Notes: generated by a model from the sequence alone, not told the origin. Numbered from the stretch's first letter, positions 33,398 to 43,962 are shown. The stretch is DNA of 64,000 bases from Flagellimonas taeanensis (GCF_003584105.1 NZ_QXFO01000028.1:179282-243281); one strand, 5' to 3'. A program made the numbers and translations.

Positions 33398-34354
33398 CTA
33401 ATTCGGTCGCTGGAACAGAAGTTCTGGGTTGGCTTCCTTATGTTTTTTGGACATCCGTTGTTGCTGTTTCACGGTAAGGGTGCTCCCATCATGGCTCCAA
33501 CCCGGGGGACCAAAAATATACATGAGTTTGTGCGATAGCTTATCCGCTTTTTTCACGTCGTTCCAAATATCCTTGTACTCGTGGGTCAATATAACCATTG
33601 GATTATAGGAGTCCGGGGAATGGATCACCCCGTATTTTACATCGATATCATCGTCAAGTTCTTTCCATGTACCGAACATCTTATCGAAAATACTGAGAAA
33701 ACCACCGTGGTTCTTGTCCAAGTATTCCACATTCTGGGCGTGGTGCACCTGGTGCATGGTGTGTGTGTTCATGAACTTTTCCAAAAAGCCCAATTTTGGC
33801 ACATAGACGGAATGTAACTGGAACTGCCACAATGCTTCGATCCCCAGGCAGACCACTACCATTTCGGGCGGAAAACCTATCGCGGGCAACCATGCATAGA
33901 AAAAGGGTTTGTAAAGAATGGTGAACCATCCGTTCCTAACAGCTGTCCCCAAATTGAAATTATCAGAAGAATGGTGTACGATGTGCGCCGCCCAGAGAAT
34001 CCTTATCTCATGGTTGGCCCTGTGGAACCAGTAATAGGTGAAATCATCGGCTAGTTGACAGATGATCCAAACATACCAAGCGTAGCCAAAAGACTGATAG
34101 CCCAAAAAATTGGCCCTCACCCCATTCACTAAAGGATTGCAAAGTTCGTAGACGCCTTCGAAAAGGGCTATGGCAAAAGCCACTTTGAACAGTGGGCCCA
34201 AAATGGCGGACCCTACTCCCATGAAGCCGCTGGCGGCCAAATCTTTCCAATTGTAAATGTGGTCGTCCCCATGTGCCTTGCTGTATGTCAATTCCAATAA
34301 AATAAAGGCAATAAATACGGGTACGCCGTATACCAGCGGGTTAGTGAAATCCAT
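33398..34354 (-). CDS. Sterol desaturase / fatty acid hydroxylase family protein
   Basis: A 318-residue integral membrane di-iron enzyme. The histidine clusters that bind iron are all present: FHRANHEIR, HIVHHSSDN, and HTMHQVHHAQN. Four or more membrane helices surround them (PVFIAFILLELTYSK, GFMGVGSAILGPLFKVAFAI, YAWYVWIICQLADDF). Relatives hydroxylate or desaturate lipids or carotenoids; the substrate is not evident and no carotenoid gene is adjacent. It converges on the lipoprotein gene and lies downstream of parC on the same strand. Confidence 0.9.
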   Translation of the reverse strand: MDFTNPLVYGVPVFIAFILLELTYSKAHGDDHIYNWKDLAASGFMGVGSAILGPLFKVAFAIALFEGVYELCNPLVNGVRANFLGYQSFGYAWYVWIICQLADDFTYYWFHRANHEIRILWAAHIVHHSSDNFNLGTAVRNGWFTILYKPFFYAWLPAIGFPPEMVVVCLGIEALWQFQLHSVYVPKLGFLEKFMNTHTMHQVHHAQNVEYLDKNHGGFLSIFDKMFGTWKELDDDIDVKYGVIHSPDSYNPMVILTHEYKDIWNDVKKADKLSHKLMYIFGPPGWSHDGSTLTVKQQQRMSKKHKEANPELLFQRPN

Positions 34355-34424
34355 AAAGAGGTTTTAAGCTGTCTGTTTTAGATGTGTATGTGTAACTCTT
34401 GTGACAAAATAGGTAGAAAAAGCG

Positions 34425-37052
34425 TCAAAACAAAGAGGTTTGGTCAGAACTGTCATTCTTTGTCGCAATATCATCATCAGGGTTGTCAATAGATTCTTCA
34501 TCCACTACCTCCATATCTTCTGCTTTGATCTCTTCAGGCTCTTCAAAAGGCAATGGATCCATTATGTTGATGTTCTTCACTTTTTCGGTGGTCAATTGAT
34601 TGCCCAATGCTTTGATTCCCTTTATCGATATAAAATCCTCCACATTCACCTCTAGGCTGGGTTTGGCATCTTTACCTCGTGGTTTCGCAAACTCAACTTC
34701 CAGGACAGGTCTCCATTCCGTGGTCACCAGCTCCATAAAGGATTTTGGATGTTCCGAGATGACCAATTCTTCCTTGTTGGGACTTTCCACCAAAAATCGT
34801 TTGAGATAGTAACGTTCTTTTTCACCATCATAATGGACAACGGAAATGGGTTTTTTCGGGTTCCATTTTTCCAGAACCACCATACTGTCGCTGAAACGGG
34901 TGAGCAAATCGGGCGGTATGGTCTTCACCGTGCCCTTTTGATCAATGACCAGTAATAGGTCATCGCCCTTGAATTCTCCGAGCAGTTCTCCTCTTCCGTC
35001 CACGTTCAATCGGCTGACAATATCATCGAACCAAATCTTTCTGGGTTTTAGTGTGGATACTCCTTTTTCTTTCAATTCGATGCGTTTGACCGGGTATTTG
35101 GTGACCAAATTGCCCTTTGATGCCCTTCCCTTGATGAGTACATCTGCAAAATCCAGATCCCATTTCAACTTTTTTATGCTACCTGACTGGCGTAGCAATA
35201 CGGTGACCACTTCAGCTTCTCCATTGGGGTTCGCGGAAAAGTATAGCACTTCGGACAAGGCGTTCTCGCTTGCCAAGGGGTACATTTTGTCTCGGGTGAT
35301 GCTGGTGACATTGAACCTTTTGATATAACTGGGGCCGCCCTTGCCCTCTTTGTAGATCATATTGTACACTGTGCGCTTATCCTTTTTCTTGAAAACGGCC
35401 ACATGGATGATGTTCTTGCCCACGAATACCTTGGAATCCACTTTGGTGACCATCATCTCCCCTTTTTCGGTAAAGACAATCACATCGTCAATATCGCTGC
35501 AATCCGCCACATACTCGTCCCGTTTCAAGGAAGTTCCTATAAATCCTTCCTCCCGGTTCACATAAAGTTTGGTGCTCCTGATGACCACTTTGGTGGCCTC
35601 GATATCATCAAAGATCCTGATTTCCGATTTACGTTCCCTACCATCCCCATATTTCTTCTTGAGTTCCTTGAAGTAATCGATGGCAAACTCCACTAAATGT
35701 TCCAAATGGTGCTTGGTCTGCGCTATTTTTTCTTCCAGGCTATCGATGAGCTGTTGGGCCTTTTCCAAGTCAAATTTGGAAATCCGCTTGATCCGGATCT
35801 CGGTCAATCGGACAATGTCCTCCTCGGTCACTGCTCTTTTGAGGTGCGTGGTGTATGGTTTCAGACCTTTGTCGATGGCCGAAATCACGCCTTCCCAAGT
35901 TTCTTCTTCTTCAATGTCCCGATAAATCCTGTTCTCGATGAAAATCCGCTCGAGGGATGCAAAGTGCCACTGCTCTTCCAGTTCATCCAGCTGTATTTCA
36001 AGTTCTGCTTTAAGTAGTTCCACGGTATTGTCGGTAGAGCGTTCAAGCATTTCCTTGACCCCGATGAACAGGGGTTTGTTGTCCTCGATGATACAGCCCA
36101 AAGGTGATATGGAAGACTCACATGCCGTAAAGGCATACAGGGCATCAATGGTCTTATCGGGTGACAATCCTGGGGGAAGATGGACCAATATCTCCACTTC
36201 TGCCGCCGTATTGTCCTCTATTTTCTTGATTTTGATCTTGCCCTTTTCGTTGGCCTTCAGTATGGAATCGATCAAACTGGATGTATTGGTCCCGTAAGGT
36301 ATTTCATTGATGACCAAGGTATTCTTATCCAAGGTGGATATTTTGGCCCTCACCCGAACCTTTCCTCCCCTCATGCCATCGTTGTAGTTGGTGACATCAA
36401 TGATTCCGGCAGTTGGGAAATCGGGATATAAGGTAAACCGTTGTCCTTTTAGGTGTTTTATGGACGCATCGATCAGTTCAATAAAGTTGTGTGGCAATAT
36501 TTTTGTCGAAAGCCCTACGGCTATTCCCTCGGCTCCTTGCGCCAATAACAAAGGAAATTTTACAGGAAGGTTAACGGGCTCCTTTTTTCTTCCATCGTAG
36601 GAAAGTTGCCATTCCGTGATCTTGGGACTGTAAATGACCTCTAGGGCAAACTTGGAAAGCCTTGCCTCGATATAACGGGGTGCTGCCGCCCCATCCCCGG
36701 TCAGGATATTTCCCCAGTTCCCTTGGGTGTCAATCAGCAAGTCCTTTTGGCCAATCTGCACCATGGCATCGGCAATACTGGCATCACCATGGGGATGGTA
36801 TTGCATGGTGTGTCCCACCACATTGGCCACTTTGTTGTATCTCCCATCGTCCAGTTCCTTGAGGGAATGCATGATCCTACGCTGTACAGGCTTGAAACCA
36901 TCTTCGATGGCGGGCACTGCTCGTTCCAGTATCACATAGGAGGCATAGTCCAAGAACCAGTCTTTGTACATGCCCGTTACCTTCACCAAGCTGTCCTGGG
37001 AATTATCGGGGTTCCCTAAGCCTTCATCGTTCAATTCTTCGTTCTCTTCCAT
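34425..37052 (-). CDS. parC: DNA topoisomerase IV subunit A
   Basis: DNA-breaking and rejoining subunit that decatenates chromosomes with ParE. The N-terminal winged-helix region starts MYKDWFLDYASYVILERAVP and the catalytic Tyr is in GDGAAAPRYIEARLSK. A coiled coil (about residues 340-450) precedes the C-terminal beta-propeller, which has degenerate blades as usual for ParC. The tail is very acidic (EEIKAEDMEVVDEESIDNPD). At 875 residues it is within the Bacteroidota range. It follows parE by 25 bases. Confidence 0.96.
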   Translation of the reverse strand: MEENEELNDEGLGNPDNSQDSLVKVTGMYKDWFLDYASYVILERAVPAIEDGFKPVQRRIMHSLKELDDGRYNKVANVVGHTMQYHPHGDASIADAMVQIGQKDLLIDTQGNWGNILTGDGAAAPRYIEARLSKFALEVIYSPKITEWQLSYDGRKKEPVNLPVKFPLLLAQGAEGIAVGLSTKILPHNFIELIDASIKHLKGQRFTLYPDFPTAGIIDVTNYNDGMRGGKVRVRAKISTLDKNTLVINEIPYGTNTSSLIDSILKANEKGKIKIKKIEDNTAAEVEILVHLPPGLSPDKTIDALYAFTACESSISPLGCIIEDNKPLFIGVKEMLERSTDNTVELLKAELEIQLDELEEQWHFASLERIFIENRIYRDIEEEETWEGVISAIDKGLKPYTTHLKRAVTEEDIVRLTEIRIKRISKFDLEKAQQLIDSLEEKIAQTKHHLEHLVEFAIDYFKELKKKYGDGRERKSEIRIFDDIEATKVVIRSTKLYVNREEGFIGTSLKRDEYVADCSDIDDVIVFTEKGEMMVTKVDSKVFVGKNIIHVAVFKKKDKRTVYNMIYKEGKGGPSYIKRFNVTSITRDKMYPLASENALSEVLYFSANPNGEAEVVTVLLRQSGSIKKLKWDLDFADVLIKGRASKGNLVTKYPVKRIELKEKGVSTLKPRKIWFDDIVSRLNVDGRGELLGEFKGDDLLLVIDQKGTVKTIPPDLLTRFSDSMVVLEKWNPKKPISVVHYDGEKERYYLKRFLVESPNKEELVISEHPKSFMELVTTEWRPVLEVEFAKPRGKDAKPSLEVNVEDFISIKGIKALGNQLTTEKVKNINIMDPLPFEEPEEIKAEDMEVVDEESIDNPDDDIATKNDSSDQTSLF

Positions 37053-37077
37053 TTAGAAGGGTGTGCATTTATTTGTT

Positions 37078-38937
37078 CTATAGTTGGTTTTCTTCAATCA
37101 AGTCAAGTTCCACTTTAAGGTTGTTTATGATGAATTCCTGTCTGTCCGGAGTGTTTTTTCCCATATAGAACTCCAAAAGGTTGTCTATGCTCATCGCCTT
37201 GTCGAGCATTACAGGTTCCAGACGGATATTGTCACCAATAAAATGCTTGAACTCATCAGGAGAAATTTCGCCCAATCCCTTGAACCTCGTGATTTCCGGT
37301 TTCCCCGTCAATTTTGTGATGGCATTCCTTTTCTCCTCTTCACTATAGCAGTAGATGGTCTCCTTTTTGTTCCGGACCCTGAAAAGTGGGGTCTGCAAAA
37401 TGTACAGGTGATTTTCCTTGATCAATTCCGGAAAAAACTGGAGGAAGAACGTGATCAGTAGCAATCTGATGTGCATCCCGTCCACATCGGCATCCGTGGC
37501 GATCACGATATTGTTGTATCTCAGGTCTTCCATGGATTCCTCAATGTTCAGTGCGGCCTGTAGCAGATTGAACTCTTCGTTCTCGTACACGATTTTTTTG
37601 GACATGCCATAGGAATTCAACGGTTTGCCACGAAGACTGAAAACGGCTTGGGTGTTCACGTCCCTTGATTTGGTAATGGATCCGGATGCGGAATCACCCT
37701 CGGTGATAAAAAGGGTGCTCTCCAATCGTCGGTCACTTTTCATATCTTGAAGGTGGACACGGCAATCCCGTAACTTTTTGTTGTGCAGACTGGCCTTTTT
37801 GGCGCGTTCCCTTGCCAATTTCCGAATGCCCGAAAGTTCTTTGCGCTCCCGTTCCGCTTGAACGATTTTGCGCTGAAGGGCTTCCGCTGTCTGTGGATTC
37901 TTGTGTAGGTAATTGTCCAGATAGGTGCCCAAAAAGTCGTTGATATAGGTGCGGACCGTGGGCAGGTCACCGCCCATGTCGGTGGAACCCAGTTTGGTCT
38001 TGGTCTGACTTTCGAACACCGGCTCCATTACTTTAATGGAAATAGCAGAAATGATGGACTTCCGAATATCCGAAGCATCATAATTCTTGCCATAAAAATC
38101 GCGGATGGTCTTCACCACGGCTTCCCTGAACGCCGCCTGGTGCGTTCCTCCCTGAGTGGTATGCTGCCCGTTCACAAAGGAATGGTACTCCTCACTGTAC
38201 TGGGTCTTGCTATGGGTCATGGCCACTTCGATATCCTCCCCTTTTAGGTGAATGATCGGATAGAGGAAATCGTCCTCGTTGTTATTGTCCTCCAATAGAT
38301 CCTTCAATCCGTTTTCGGACTGGTACTTTTCCCCATTGAACATAATGGTGAGTCCAGGATTGAGGTACACATAATTTTTGAGCATGCGTTCCACATACTC
38401 GTTTCTATACTTGTAATTTTTGAAAATGGTATCGTCCGGAGTAAAACTGATCTTGGTGCCCCTTCTTCTGGAGGTTTCTTCCAAAAGTTCTTCGTTGACC
38501 AGGTTTCCGATCTGGAATTCCGCAGACTTGGATTGACCATCCCTGTTGGATTCCACCTTGAAAAAGGAAGAGAGGGCATTGACTGCCTTGGTACCTACCC
38601 CATTCAATCCGACAGATTTCTTAAAGGCACGGGTATCGTATTTGCCCCCGGTGTTCATTTTGGAGACCACATCCACCACTTTTCCCAAGGGAATGCCACG
38701 GCCATAGTCCCGCACATTCACCAAATTGTCCTTTATGGTAATCTCGATGGTTTTTCCTGCACCCATGACAAATTCATCGATACAGTTGTCTATCACTTCT
38801 TTGAGCAATATGTAGATGCCATCATCGGCGGACGACCCATCGCCCAACTTACCAATGTACATACCGGGTCGCATACGAATATGCTCCTTCCAATCCAGGG
38901 AACGGATATTATCCTCTGTATACTGGGTTTCTGCCAT
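37078..38937 (-). CDS. parE: DNA topoisomerase IV subunit B
   Basis: ATPase subunit of topoisomerase IV. The GHKL ATPase domain shows [22 protein letters not shown] and [14 protein letters not shown]. The TOPRIM domain has [24 protein letters not shown] and the C-terminal [13 protein letters not shown]. It is 619 residues. The start is ATG 38937 ([20 protein letters not shown]); fifteen further in-frame codons upstream are not conserved. It forms the parE-parC operon. Confidence 0.96.
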   Translation of the reverse strand: MAETQYTEDNIRSLDWKEHIRMRPGMYIGKLGDGSSADDGIYILLKEVIDNCIDEFVMGAGKTIEITIKDNLVNVRDYGRGIPLGKVVDVVSKMNTGGKYDTRAFKKSVGLNGVGTKAVNALSSFFKVESNRDGQSKSAEFQIGNLVNEELLEETSRRRGTKISFTPDDTIFKNYKYRNEYVERMLKNYVYLNPGLTIMFNGEKYQSENGLKDLLEDNNNEDDFLYPIIHLKGEDIEVAMTHSKTQYSEEYHSFVNGQHTTQGGTHQAAFREAVVKTIRDFYGKNYDASDIRKSIISAISIKVMEPVFESQTKTKLGSTDMGGDLPTVRTYINDFLGTYLDNYLHKNPQTAEALQRKIVQAERERKELSGIRKLARERAKKASLHNKKLRDCRVHLQDMKSDRRLESTLFITEGDSASGSITKSRDVNTQAVFSLRGKPLNSYGMSKKIVYENEEFNLLQAALNIEESMEDLRYNNIVIATDADVDGMHIRLLLITFFLQFFPELIKENHLYILQTPLFRVRNKKETIYCYSEEEKRNAITKLTGKPEITRFKGLGEISPDEFKHFIGDNIRLEPVMLDKAMSIDNLLEFYMGKNTPDRQEFIINNLKVELDLIEENQL

Positions 38938-39043
38938 GAATCTATAAGGGTTAATCCTTGCTAATATAAAATTTAGGGGCAAAAATTAAGACGAAGAACC
39001 AAGAAAGTAATCAACAATGAAAGTATTCAATTGTTAATATACA

Positions 39044-39946
39044 TCAAGCTTTAGCCCTCTTTTTTTGCTGTATGGAAAGATAGGTGATACCAAAAATCAC
39101 CACTAACATTCCAAGTAATTGCCAATAGGTCAATTGTTCATTCAAAAATACAAAAGCTAACAGAATTGTAGAAACTGGACCCAGACTCCCTAATATCGAA
39201 AAATTGGAAGCCCCCAATCGTTCAATGGAAGCCGATACCAAAAAAGAAGGGATCAGTGTGGCCAAAATGGCCATGGCAACTCCATAGAGGTATACTGGCA
39301 GAGGATAGTTGAACATTCCCCATTCCCCGGCAATAAGATAGTGAACTACGATACAAGATGTTGAAACGACCATGGCGTAGCAGGTAAACCGCAACATACC
39401 AAATTTGGGAATCAGCCAGCCGCTTCCTACCAAATATGAGGCATAGGTAATGGCACTCAACAACACCAAAAAGCCACCCCATAAAACCCCATTTCCTGCA
39501 ATGTCCAATTCGTTCCAGAACGTGATGACCACTCCAATATAGGTGATGAGGATGGCCACGGATTGCACCTTGGTGATTTTTTGTTTGAAGAACAACCAGG
39601 ATAGAAATACCACAATGGTGGGATATACAAACAAAATGATCCGCTCCAAGCCAGCCTTGATGTAATTCAGCCCCAAAAAATCAAAATAGCTGGCCAAGTA
39701 ATAGCCCACAAAACCAAAAAGGAACAACCAAGCATAATCCTTTGGTTTAATTTGGACGGATGGTCTTTTCTTTCGGATCAGAAAAAGGATGATGAGATAA
39801 AACGGAAGCGAAAAGAGCATTCGGAACAAGAGCAGATCCAAGGTGTCCACATGGTATTCGTAGGCCAGTTTGACCATAACGGCCTTGGAGGAAAAGAGAA
39901 TCACCCCAAAAATCCCGTAGAGAATACCCAAGCCTTTGTTTGACAT
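39044..39946 (-). CDS. EamA/DMT-family transporter
   Basis: A 300-residue membrane protein with ten predicted helices in two EamA repeats (about residues 5-140 and 153-290). Landmarks are LYGIFGVILFSSKAVMVKLA at the start and WQLLGMLVVIFGITYLSI at the end. DMT exporters move amino acids or other metabolites; no substrate can be inferred. It stands alone between parE and ychF on the minus strand. Confidence 0.88.
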   Translation of the reverse strand: MSNKGLGILYGIFGVILFSSKAVMVKLAYEYHVDTLDLLLFRMLFSLPFYLIILFLIRKKRPSVQIKPKDYAWLFLFGFVGYYLASYFDFLGLNYIKAGLERIILFVYPTIVVFLSWLFFKQKITKVQSVAILITYIGVVITFWNELDIAGNGVLWGGFLVLLSAITYASYLVGSGWLIPKFGMLRFTCYAMVVSTSCIVVHYLIAGEWGMFNYPLPVYLYGVAMAILATLIPSFLVSASIERLGASNFSILGSLGPVSTILLAFVFLNEQLTYWQLLGMLVVIFGITYLSIQQKKRAKA

Positions 39947-40013
39947 GTATCAAAGCTATGCTTGGTCCAAATTTTTAGCGAATGGAAATGGATGGAATTA
40001 CAACGGTCAGTGC

Positions 40014-41108
40014 TTACACATTGAACCTAAAGTGCATGATATCACCGTCTTTCACAATGTATTCCTTGCCCTCTACCCGCATACGGCCAGCTTCCTTTAC
40101 TTTGGATTCACTGCCATACTTGATATAGTCATCATACGAAATGACCTCGGCACGGATAAAGCCTTTTTCAAAGTCGGTATGGATTACCCCTGCGGCTTGA
40201 GGAGCAGTTGCCCCAACGGGAATGGTCCAAGCACGAACCTCCTTCACCCCTGCAGTGAAATAGGTTTCCAGGTCCAACAATTTATAGGCACCCCGGATCA
40301 ATTTGGCAGAACCAGGTTCTGTAAGGCCTAAATCTTCCAAGAACATCTGGCGCTCTTCGTAGGTTTCCAATTCGGTGATATCAGCCTCGGTCCCTACAGC
40401 CAAAAAGATGACTTCGGCATTTTCATTGGCCACAGCTTCCTTTACTTTTTCCACGTAGGCATTCCCATCTACAGCAGAACCTTCATCTACATTGCACACG
40501 TACATGACGGGTTTGTCGGTGATCAATTGCATGGGTCTGACGTATTCAGCACGATCTTCTTCACTGATCTGTATGGCACGGACCGAAGTTCCAGCTTCCA
40601 GTCCTTGTTTGATGGCGTTGAGCACAGCTTCTTCCTTTTGGGCTTCCTTGTTTCCGGTCTTGGCAGCCCTTTTCACTTTTTCCAGCTTTTTGTCCACGCT
40701 TTCCAAATCCTTCAACTGGAGTTCCATATCGATGGTCTCCTTATCACGGATAGGGTTCACGGAACCATCCACATGGACAATATTGTCATTGTCAAAACAA
40801 CGTAATACGTGCAGAATGGCATCGGTTTCGCGAATGTTTCCCAAAAATTGGTTGCCCAATCCTTCCCCTTTGCTGGCCCCTTTCACCAATCCGGCAATGT
40901 CCACAATCTCTACCGTTGCAGGAACTACTCTCTCGGGATGGACCAACTCCTCCAGCTTCTCCAAACGCTGGTCGGGCACGTTCACCACGCCAATGTTGGG
41001 TTCTATGGTGCAAAATGGGAAGTTGGCACTTTGTGCTTTTGCATTGGAAAGGCAATTGAACAAAGTTGATTTTCCTACGTTGGGCAATCCTACAATACCG
41101 GCTTTCAT
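40014..41108 (-). CDS. ychF: Redox-regulated ATPase YchF
   Basis: Universally conserved Obg-family P-loop protein that prefers ATP to GTP and associates with ribosomes. The G1 motif is [15 protein letters not shown]3 is [17 protein letters not shown], and the G4 position reads YVCNVDE instead of NKxD, as expected for YchF. The C-terminal TGS domain ends [16 protein letters not shown]. At 364 residues it is full length. It follows the small membrane protein gene on the minus strand. Confidence 0.97.
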   Translation of the reverse strand: MKAGIVGLPNVGKSTLFNCLSNAKAQSANFPFCTIEPNIGVVNVPDQRLEKLEELVHPERVVPATVEIVDIAGLVKGASKGEGLGNQFLGNIRETDAILHVLRCFDNDNIVHVDGSVNPIRDKETIDMELQLKDLESVDKKLEKVKRAAKTGNKEAQKEEAVLNAIKQGLEAGTSVRAIQISEEDRAEYVRPMQLITDKPVMYVCNVDEGSAVDGNAYVEKVKEAVANENAEVIFLAVGTEADITELETYEERQMFLEDLGLTEPGSAKLIRGAYKLLDLETYFTAGVKEVRAWTIPVGATAPQAAGVIHTDFEKGFIRAEVISYDDYIKYGSESKVKEAGRMRVEGKEYIVKDGDIMHFRFNV

Positions 41109-41163
41109 TGGATACTATCTATTTTAAGGCTGCAAATATAAGTTGAAGTTTTGGTATAGGACC

Positions 41164-41292
41164 TTAAAATCCTTTCAGTAAAAGATAGATGCCGATACCG
41201 AACAGGGCAATGATCCCCAGAATGGCCACCAAGGACAGGATGCACCCTGCCTGTTTCCAAATTCCGCCGTACTCTTTTTCTGTTTCTTCCAT
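41164..41292 (-). CDS. 42-residue single-pass membrane protein
   Basis: ATG 41292 to TAA 41164 encodes a short protein: a charged N-terminus (MEETEKEYGGIWKQAG) and one hydrophobic helix (ILSLVAILGIIALFGIGIYL) ending LLKGF. The composition is that of a real membrane micro-protein rather than a chance frame. It lies between ferredoxin and ychF on the same strand. Its start codon directly follows the T-run of the terminator behind the ferredoxin gene, so it would be expressed mainly by read-through. The function is unknown. Confidence 0.55.
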   Translation of the reverse strand: MEETEKEYGGIWKQAGCILSLVAILGIIALFGIGIYLLLKGF

Positions 41293-41320
41293 AAAAAAAC
41301 CCGAACCTTGAAGATTCGGG
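41293..41320 (-). terminator. Intrinsic terminator after ferredoxin
   Basis: On the minus strand an 8-bp stem (CCCGAATC / GGTTCGGG, one G-U pair) with a 5-base loop and seven Ts. The T-run ends at the ATG of the 42-residue membrane protein. Confidence 0.85.
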
Positions 41321-41343
41321 CTAATTTACAAGTTTTTTATTGC

Positions 41344-41697
41344 TTATCCGTTCGGGTGCATAAAACGCTGCTTGCCCAAGAGTTCCTCTTCGCTTTCCAC
41401 ATGATCCTCATCGGGCACACAGCAATCTACTGGGCAGACCGCGGCACATTGGGGTTCCTCATGGAAGCCTTTGCACTCCGTGCATTTGTCGGGAACTATA
41501 TAATATATTTCATCGCTGACGGGCTCTTGCACCTCTTCGGCGTTGATTGCCTTTCCATTGGGCAGGACCACATCCCCTTCCAAGGAAGTGCCATCACTGT
41601 ACCTCCATTCGTCAGCTCCCTCGTAAATTGCGGTATTAGGACATTCCGGCTCACAAGCACCACAATTTATACATTCATCTGTTATAATTATTGCCAT
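41344..41697 (-). CDS. Two-cluster 4Fe-4S ferredoxin
   Basis: A 117-residue ferredoxin with two [4Fe-4S] binding motifs: [12 protein letters not shown] near the N-terminus and [20 protein letters not shown] in the second half, where the CxxC spacing is widened by an insertion. The middle (about residues 25-70) is an acidic insert specific to this group. It is a low-potential electron carrier; the partner enzyme is not evident. It is divergent from the acyl-CoA reductase gene across 85 bases that hold two face-to-face promoters. Confidence 0.93.
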   Translation of the reverse strand: MAIIITDECINCGACEPECPNTAIYEGADEWRYSDGTSLEGDVVLPNGKAINAEEVQEPVSDEIYYIVPDKCTECKGFHEEPQCAAVCPVDCCVPDEDHVESEEELLGKQRFMHPNG

Positions 41698-41717
41698 AAT
41701 TTTCCTTTCCTTTTGGG

Positions 41718-41745
41718 TTGATTCTTTTCAGCATGCTTACTTTTG
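41718..41745 (+). promoter_or_regulatory. Promoter of the acyl-CoA reductase-serC-serA run
   Basis: TTG (41718-41720), a 17-base spacer and TACTTTTG (41738-41745) form a full consensus Bacteroidota promoter, 37 bases before the first start codon. Confidence 0.75.
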
Positions 41746-41746
41746 A

Positions 41747-41777
41747 CAAAAATAAACCCTAGTAATTTAGTGTACAA
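41747..41777 (-). promoter_or_regulatory. Promoter of the ferredoxin gene
   Basis: TATTTTTG (41754-41747 on the minus strand) with TTG (41777-41775) twenty bases upstream. Its -7 element is one base from the -7 element of the divergent promoter, so the two cannot easily be occupied together. Confidence 0.65.
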
Positions 41778-41782
41778 ATATA

Positions 41783-42820
41783 ATGACACCGTATATGGAA
41801 ACCATCCAAGCTTTTGTTAAACTCGGAAAACACCTAACGGATTTTTGTGAAAAATGTTATCGCGGTGAGGGATATTTGGATGCCGATTTCAGCGAAACCG
41901 TGACAAGGGCCGGGCAGATGAACGGTTGGTTCACCAAGGAAAATATCCTATATGCACTGGAGCAGTGGGGAGCTTTGTTGACCGAAGAAAACACTACGGA
42001 TTGGCTATCGCGATACCCTATCAAAGAAACGGCTTCACCGAAAATGGTGGGCATTGTGATGGCCGGAAACATTCCGCTGGTAGGGTTCCACGATTTTTTG
42101 TGCGTGTTGCTTTCAGGAAACAACGTATTGGCCAAACTGTCGTCCAACGACAAAGTACTGTTGCCCTACCTTGCACATTATTTGATACAACAAGAACCCT
42201 CGTTGGCCACTCGAATTAAGTTTACGGACGGAAAAATGGAAGGTTTTGATGCCGTCATAGCTACTGGAAGCAACAATACCAGCCGTTATTTTGAATATTA
42301 TTTTGGGAAAAAACCGAACATCATCCGAAAGAACAGAAATTCGGTCGCCATATTGACGGGAAAGGAATCTGCTGAAGAACTCACAGCTTTGGGCGAGGAT
42401 ATTTTCAGATACTACGGTCTGGGTTGTAGAAATGTGTCCAAGATATATGTGCCAAAAGACTATGATTTTGATTCTTTTTTCAACGCTATTTTCACATATA
42501 AGGATATCATCGATCAGCACAAGTATGCCAATAATTATGATTACAATAAGGCGGTATACCTGATGAGCGATTTCAAGATCCTGGACAATGGGTTTTTGAT
42601 ATTGAAGGAAGATGATGGACAAGCCTCCCCCATTTCGGTACTTTTTTATGCCTATTATGATTCGGAAGATACGCTGAAACGGGAGTTGAACACTCAAGAA
42701 GAACAGATTCAATGCATTGTTTCGGGAAATGGCAGCATCGGTTTTGGGCAGACCCAAAAGCCAAGCCTTTACGACTATGCCGACGGTGTGGACACCATGG
42801 ATTTTCTTTTGCAACTTTAA
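41783..42820 (+). CDS. LuxC-like acyl-CoA reductase
   Basis: A 345-residue aldehyde dehydrogenase-fold protein related to LuxC and other acyl-CoA reductases. Visible landmarks are GIVMAGNIPLVGFHDFLCVL, AKLSSNDKVLLPYL, FDAVIATGSNNTSRYFEYYF and the candidate catalytic Cys in RYYGLGCRNVSKIYV. It would reduce an acyl-CoA to an aldehyde with NADPH. The gene heads a run with serC and a PGDH-like dehydrogenase and faces a ferredoxin. ATG 41795 is an alternative start. Confidence 0.85.
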   Translation: MTPYMETIQAFVKLGKHLTDFCEKCYRGEGYLDADFSETVTRAGQMNGWFTKENILYALEQWGALLTEENTTDWLSRYPIKETASPKMVGIVMAGNIPLVGFHDFLCVLLSGNNVLAKLSSNDKVLLPYLAHYLIQQEPSLATRIKFTDGKMEGFDAVIATGSNNTSRYFEYYFGKKPNIIRKNRNSVAILTGKESAEELTALGEDIFRYYGLGCRNVSKIYVPKDYDFDSFFNAIFTYKDIIDQHKYANNYDYNKAVYLMSDFKILDNGFLILKEDDGQASPISVLFYAYYDSEDTLKRELNTQEEQIQCIVSGNGSIGFGQTQKPSLYDYADGVDTMDFLLQL

Positions 42821-42891
42821 GAGAATCCTAACTCCTAGATTCGTTTTTTGATCCAAGTTTTTTTTAGACCTTTACCCCTTAAACCATGGAA

Positions 42892-43956
42892 ATGAAAAAG
42901 CACAACTTTAGCGCAGGCCCTTGCATTTTGCCCAAAGAGGTAATGCAAAAGGCATCCGAGGCCGTTCTGGAACTGGATGGCATCGGTCTTTCACTCATTG
43001 AGATCTCGCACCGCAGCAAGGAATTTGTGTCCATAATGGACAAAGCCCGTTCCTTGGCCTTGGAACTCTTGGGTCTTGAGGGAAAAGGGTATCAGGCCCT
43101 CTTTTTACATGGTGGTGCCAGCCTACAGTTTTTAATGACGGCCTATAATCTTTTGGACAAAAAAGCGGGCTATGTAAACACCGGCACCTGGAGCCAAAAG
43201 GCCATCAAAGAGGCACGTTTGCTAGGCGATGTGGTGGAAGTCGCTTCCTCACAGGAGCACAATTTCAACTATATCCCAAAGGGATATTCCGTGCCTTCGG
43301 ATCTTGATTACCTGCACCTAACCTCCAACAATACTATTTTTGGTACACAGATAAAGGAATTTCCCGAAACGAATGTGCCGTTGGTCTGCGATATGAGCTC
43401 GGACATTTTTTCACGCCAGCTCGATTTTTCCAAATTTGACCTGATCTATGCTGGGGCCCAAAAGAACATGGGTCCTGCTGGAGCCACTTTGGTAGTGGTG
43501 AAGGAAGATATTTTGGGCAAAGTGTCCCGAAAAATACCCTCCATGTTGGATTATTCCATCCATGTGAAGCAAGAGAGTATGTTCAACACGCCTCCCGTTT
43601 TTGCAGTCTATGTGTCCATGTTGACGATGCAGTGGCTCAAGGACCTCGGCGGAATTGCCGCCATTGAGGAAATCAACGAGCGCAAGGCCAACCTGATCTA
43701 TTCGGAGATTGAACTCAACCCTGTATTTTCTGGGTTTGCGGCCAAGGAAGACCGTTCCCTTATGAATGCAACCTTCAATATTACCGACGATGCGTTGAAG
43801 GACACTTTCGATACGATGTGCAAAGAAGCTGGAATTAGTGGAATCAATGGGCATCGATCTGTGGGCGGTTATCGGGCTTCCATGTACAACGCCCTTCCCA
43901 TGGAAAGCGTTGGGGTCTTGGTGGATATCATGAGCGAATTGGAAAAGAAAGGATAG
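42892..43956 (+). CDS. serC: Phosphoserine aminotransferase
   Basis: PLP enzyme of serine synthesis, 3-phosphohydroxypyruvate to phosphoserine. Start MKKHNFSAGPCILP is typical (an ATG two codons earlier is also in frame). The PLP lysine is in LIYAGAQKNMGPAG, and the substrate-binding C-terminus has SGINGHRSVGGYRASMYNA. At 354 residues it is full length. It is followed after 6 bases by the D-2-hydroxyacid dehydrogenase that would make its substrate. Confidence 0.96.
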   Translation: MKKHNFSAGPCILPKEVMQKASEAVLELDGIGLSLIEISHRSKEFVSIMDKARSLALELLGLEGKGYQALFLHGGASLQFLMTAYNLLDKKAGYVNTGTWSQKAIKEARLLGDVVEVASSQEHNFNYIPKGYSVPSDLDYLHLTSNNTIFGTQIKEFPETNVPLVCDMSSDIFSRQLDFSKFDLIYAGAQKNMGPAGATLVVVKEDILGKVSRKIPSMLDYSIHVKQESMFNTPPVFAVYVSMLTMQWLKDLGGIAAIEEINERKANLIYSEIELNPVFSGFAAKEDRSLMNATFNITDDALKDTFDTMCKEAGISGINGHRSVGGYRASMYNALPMESVGVLVDIMSELEKKG

Positions 43957-43962
43957 TTTTAA

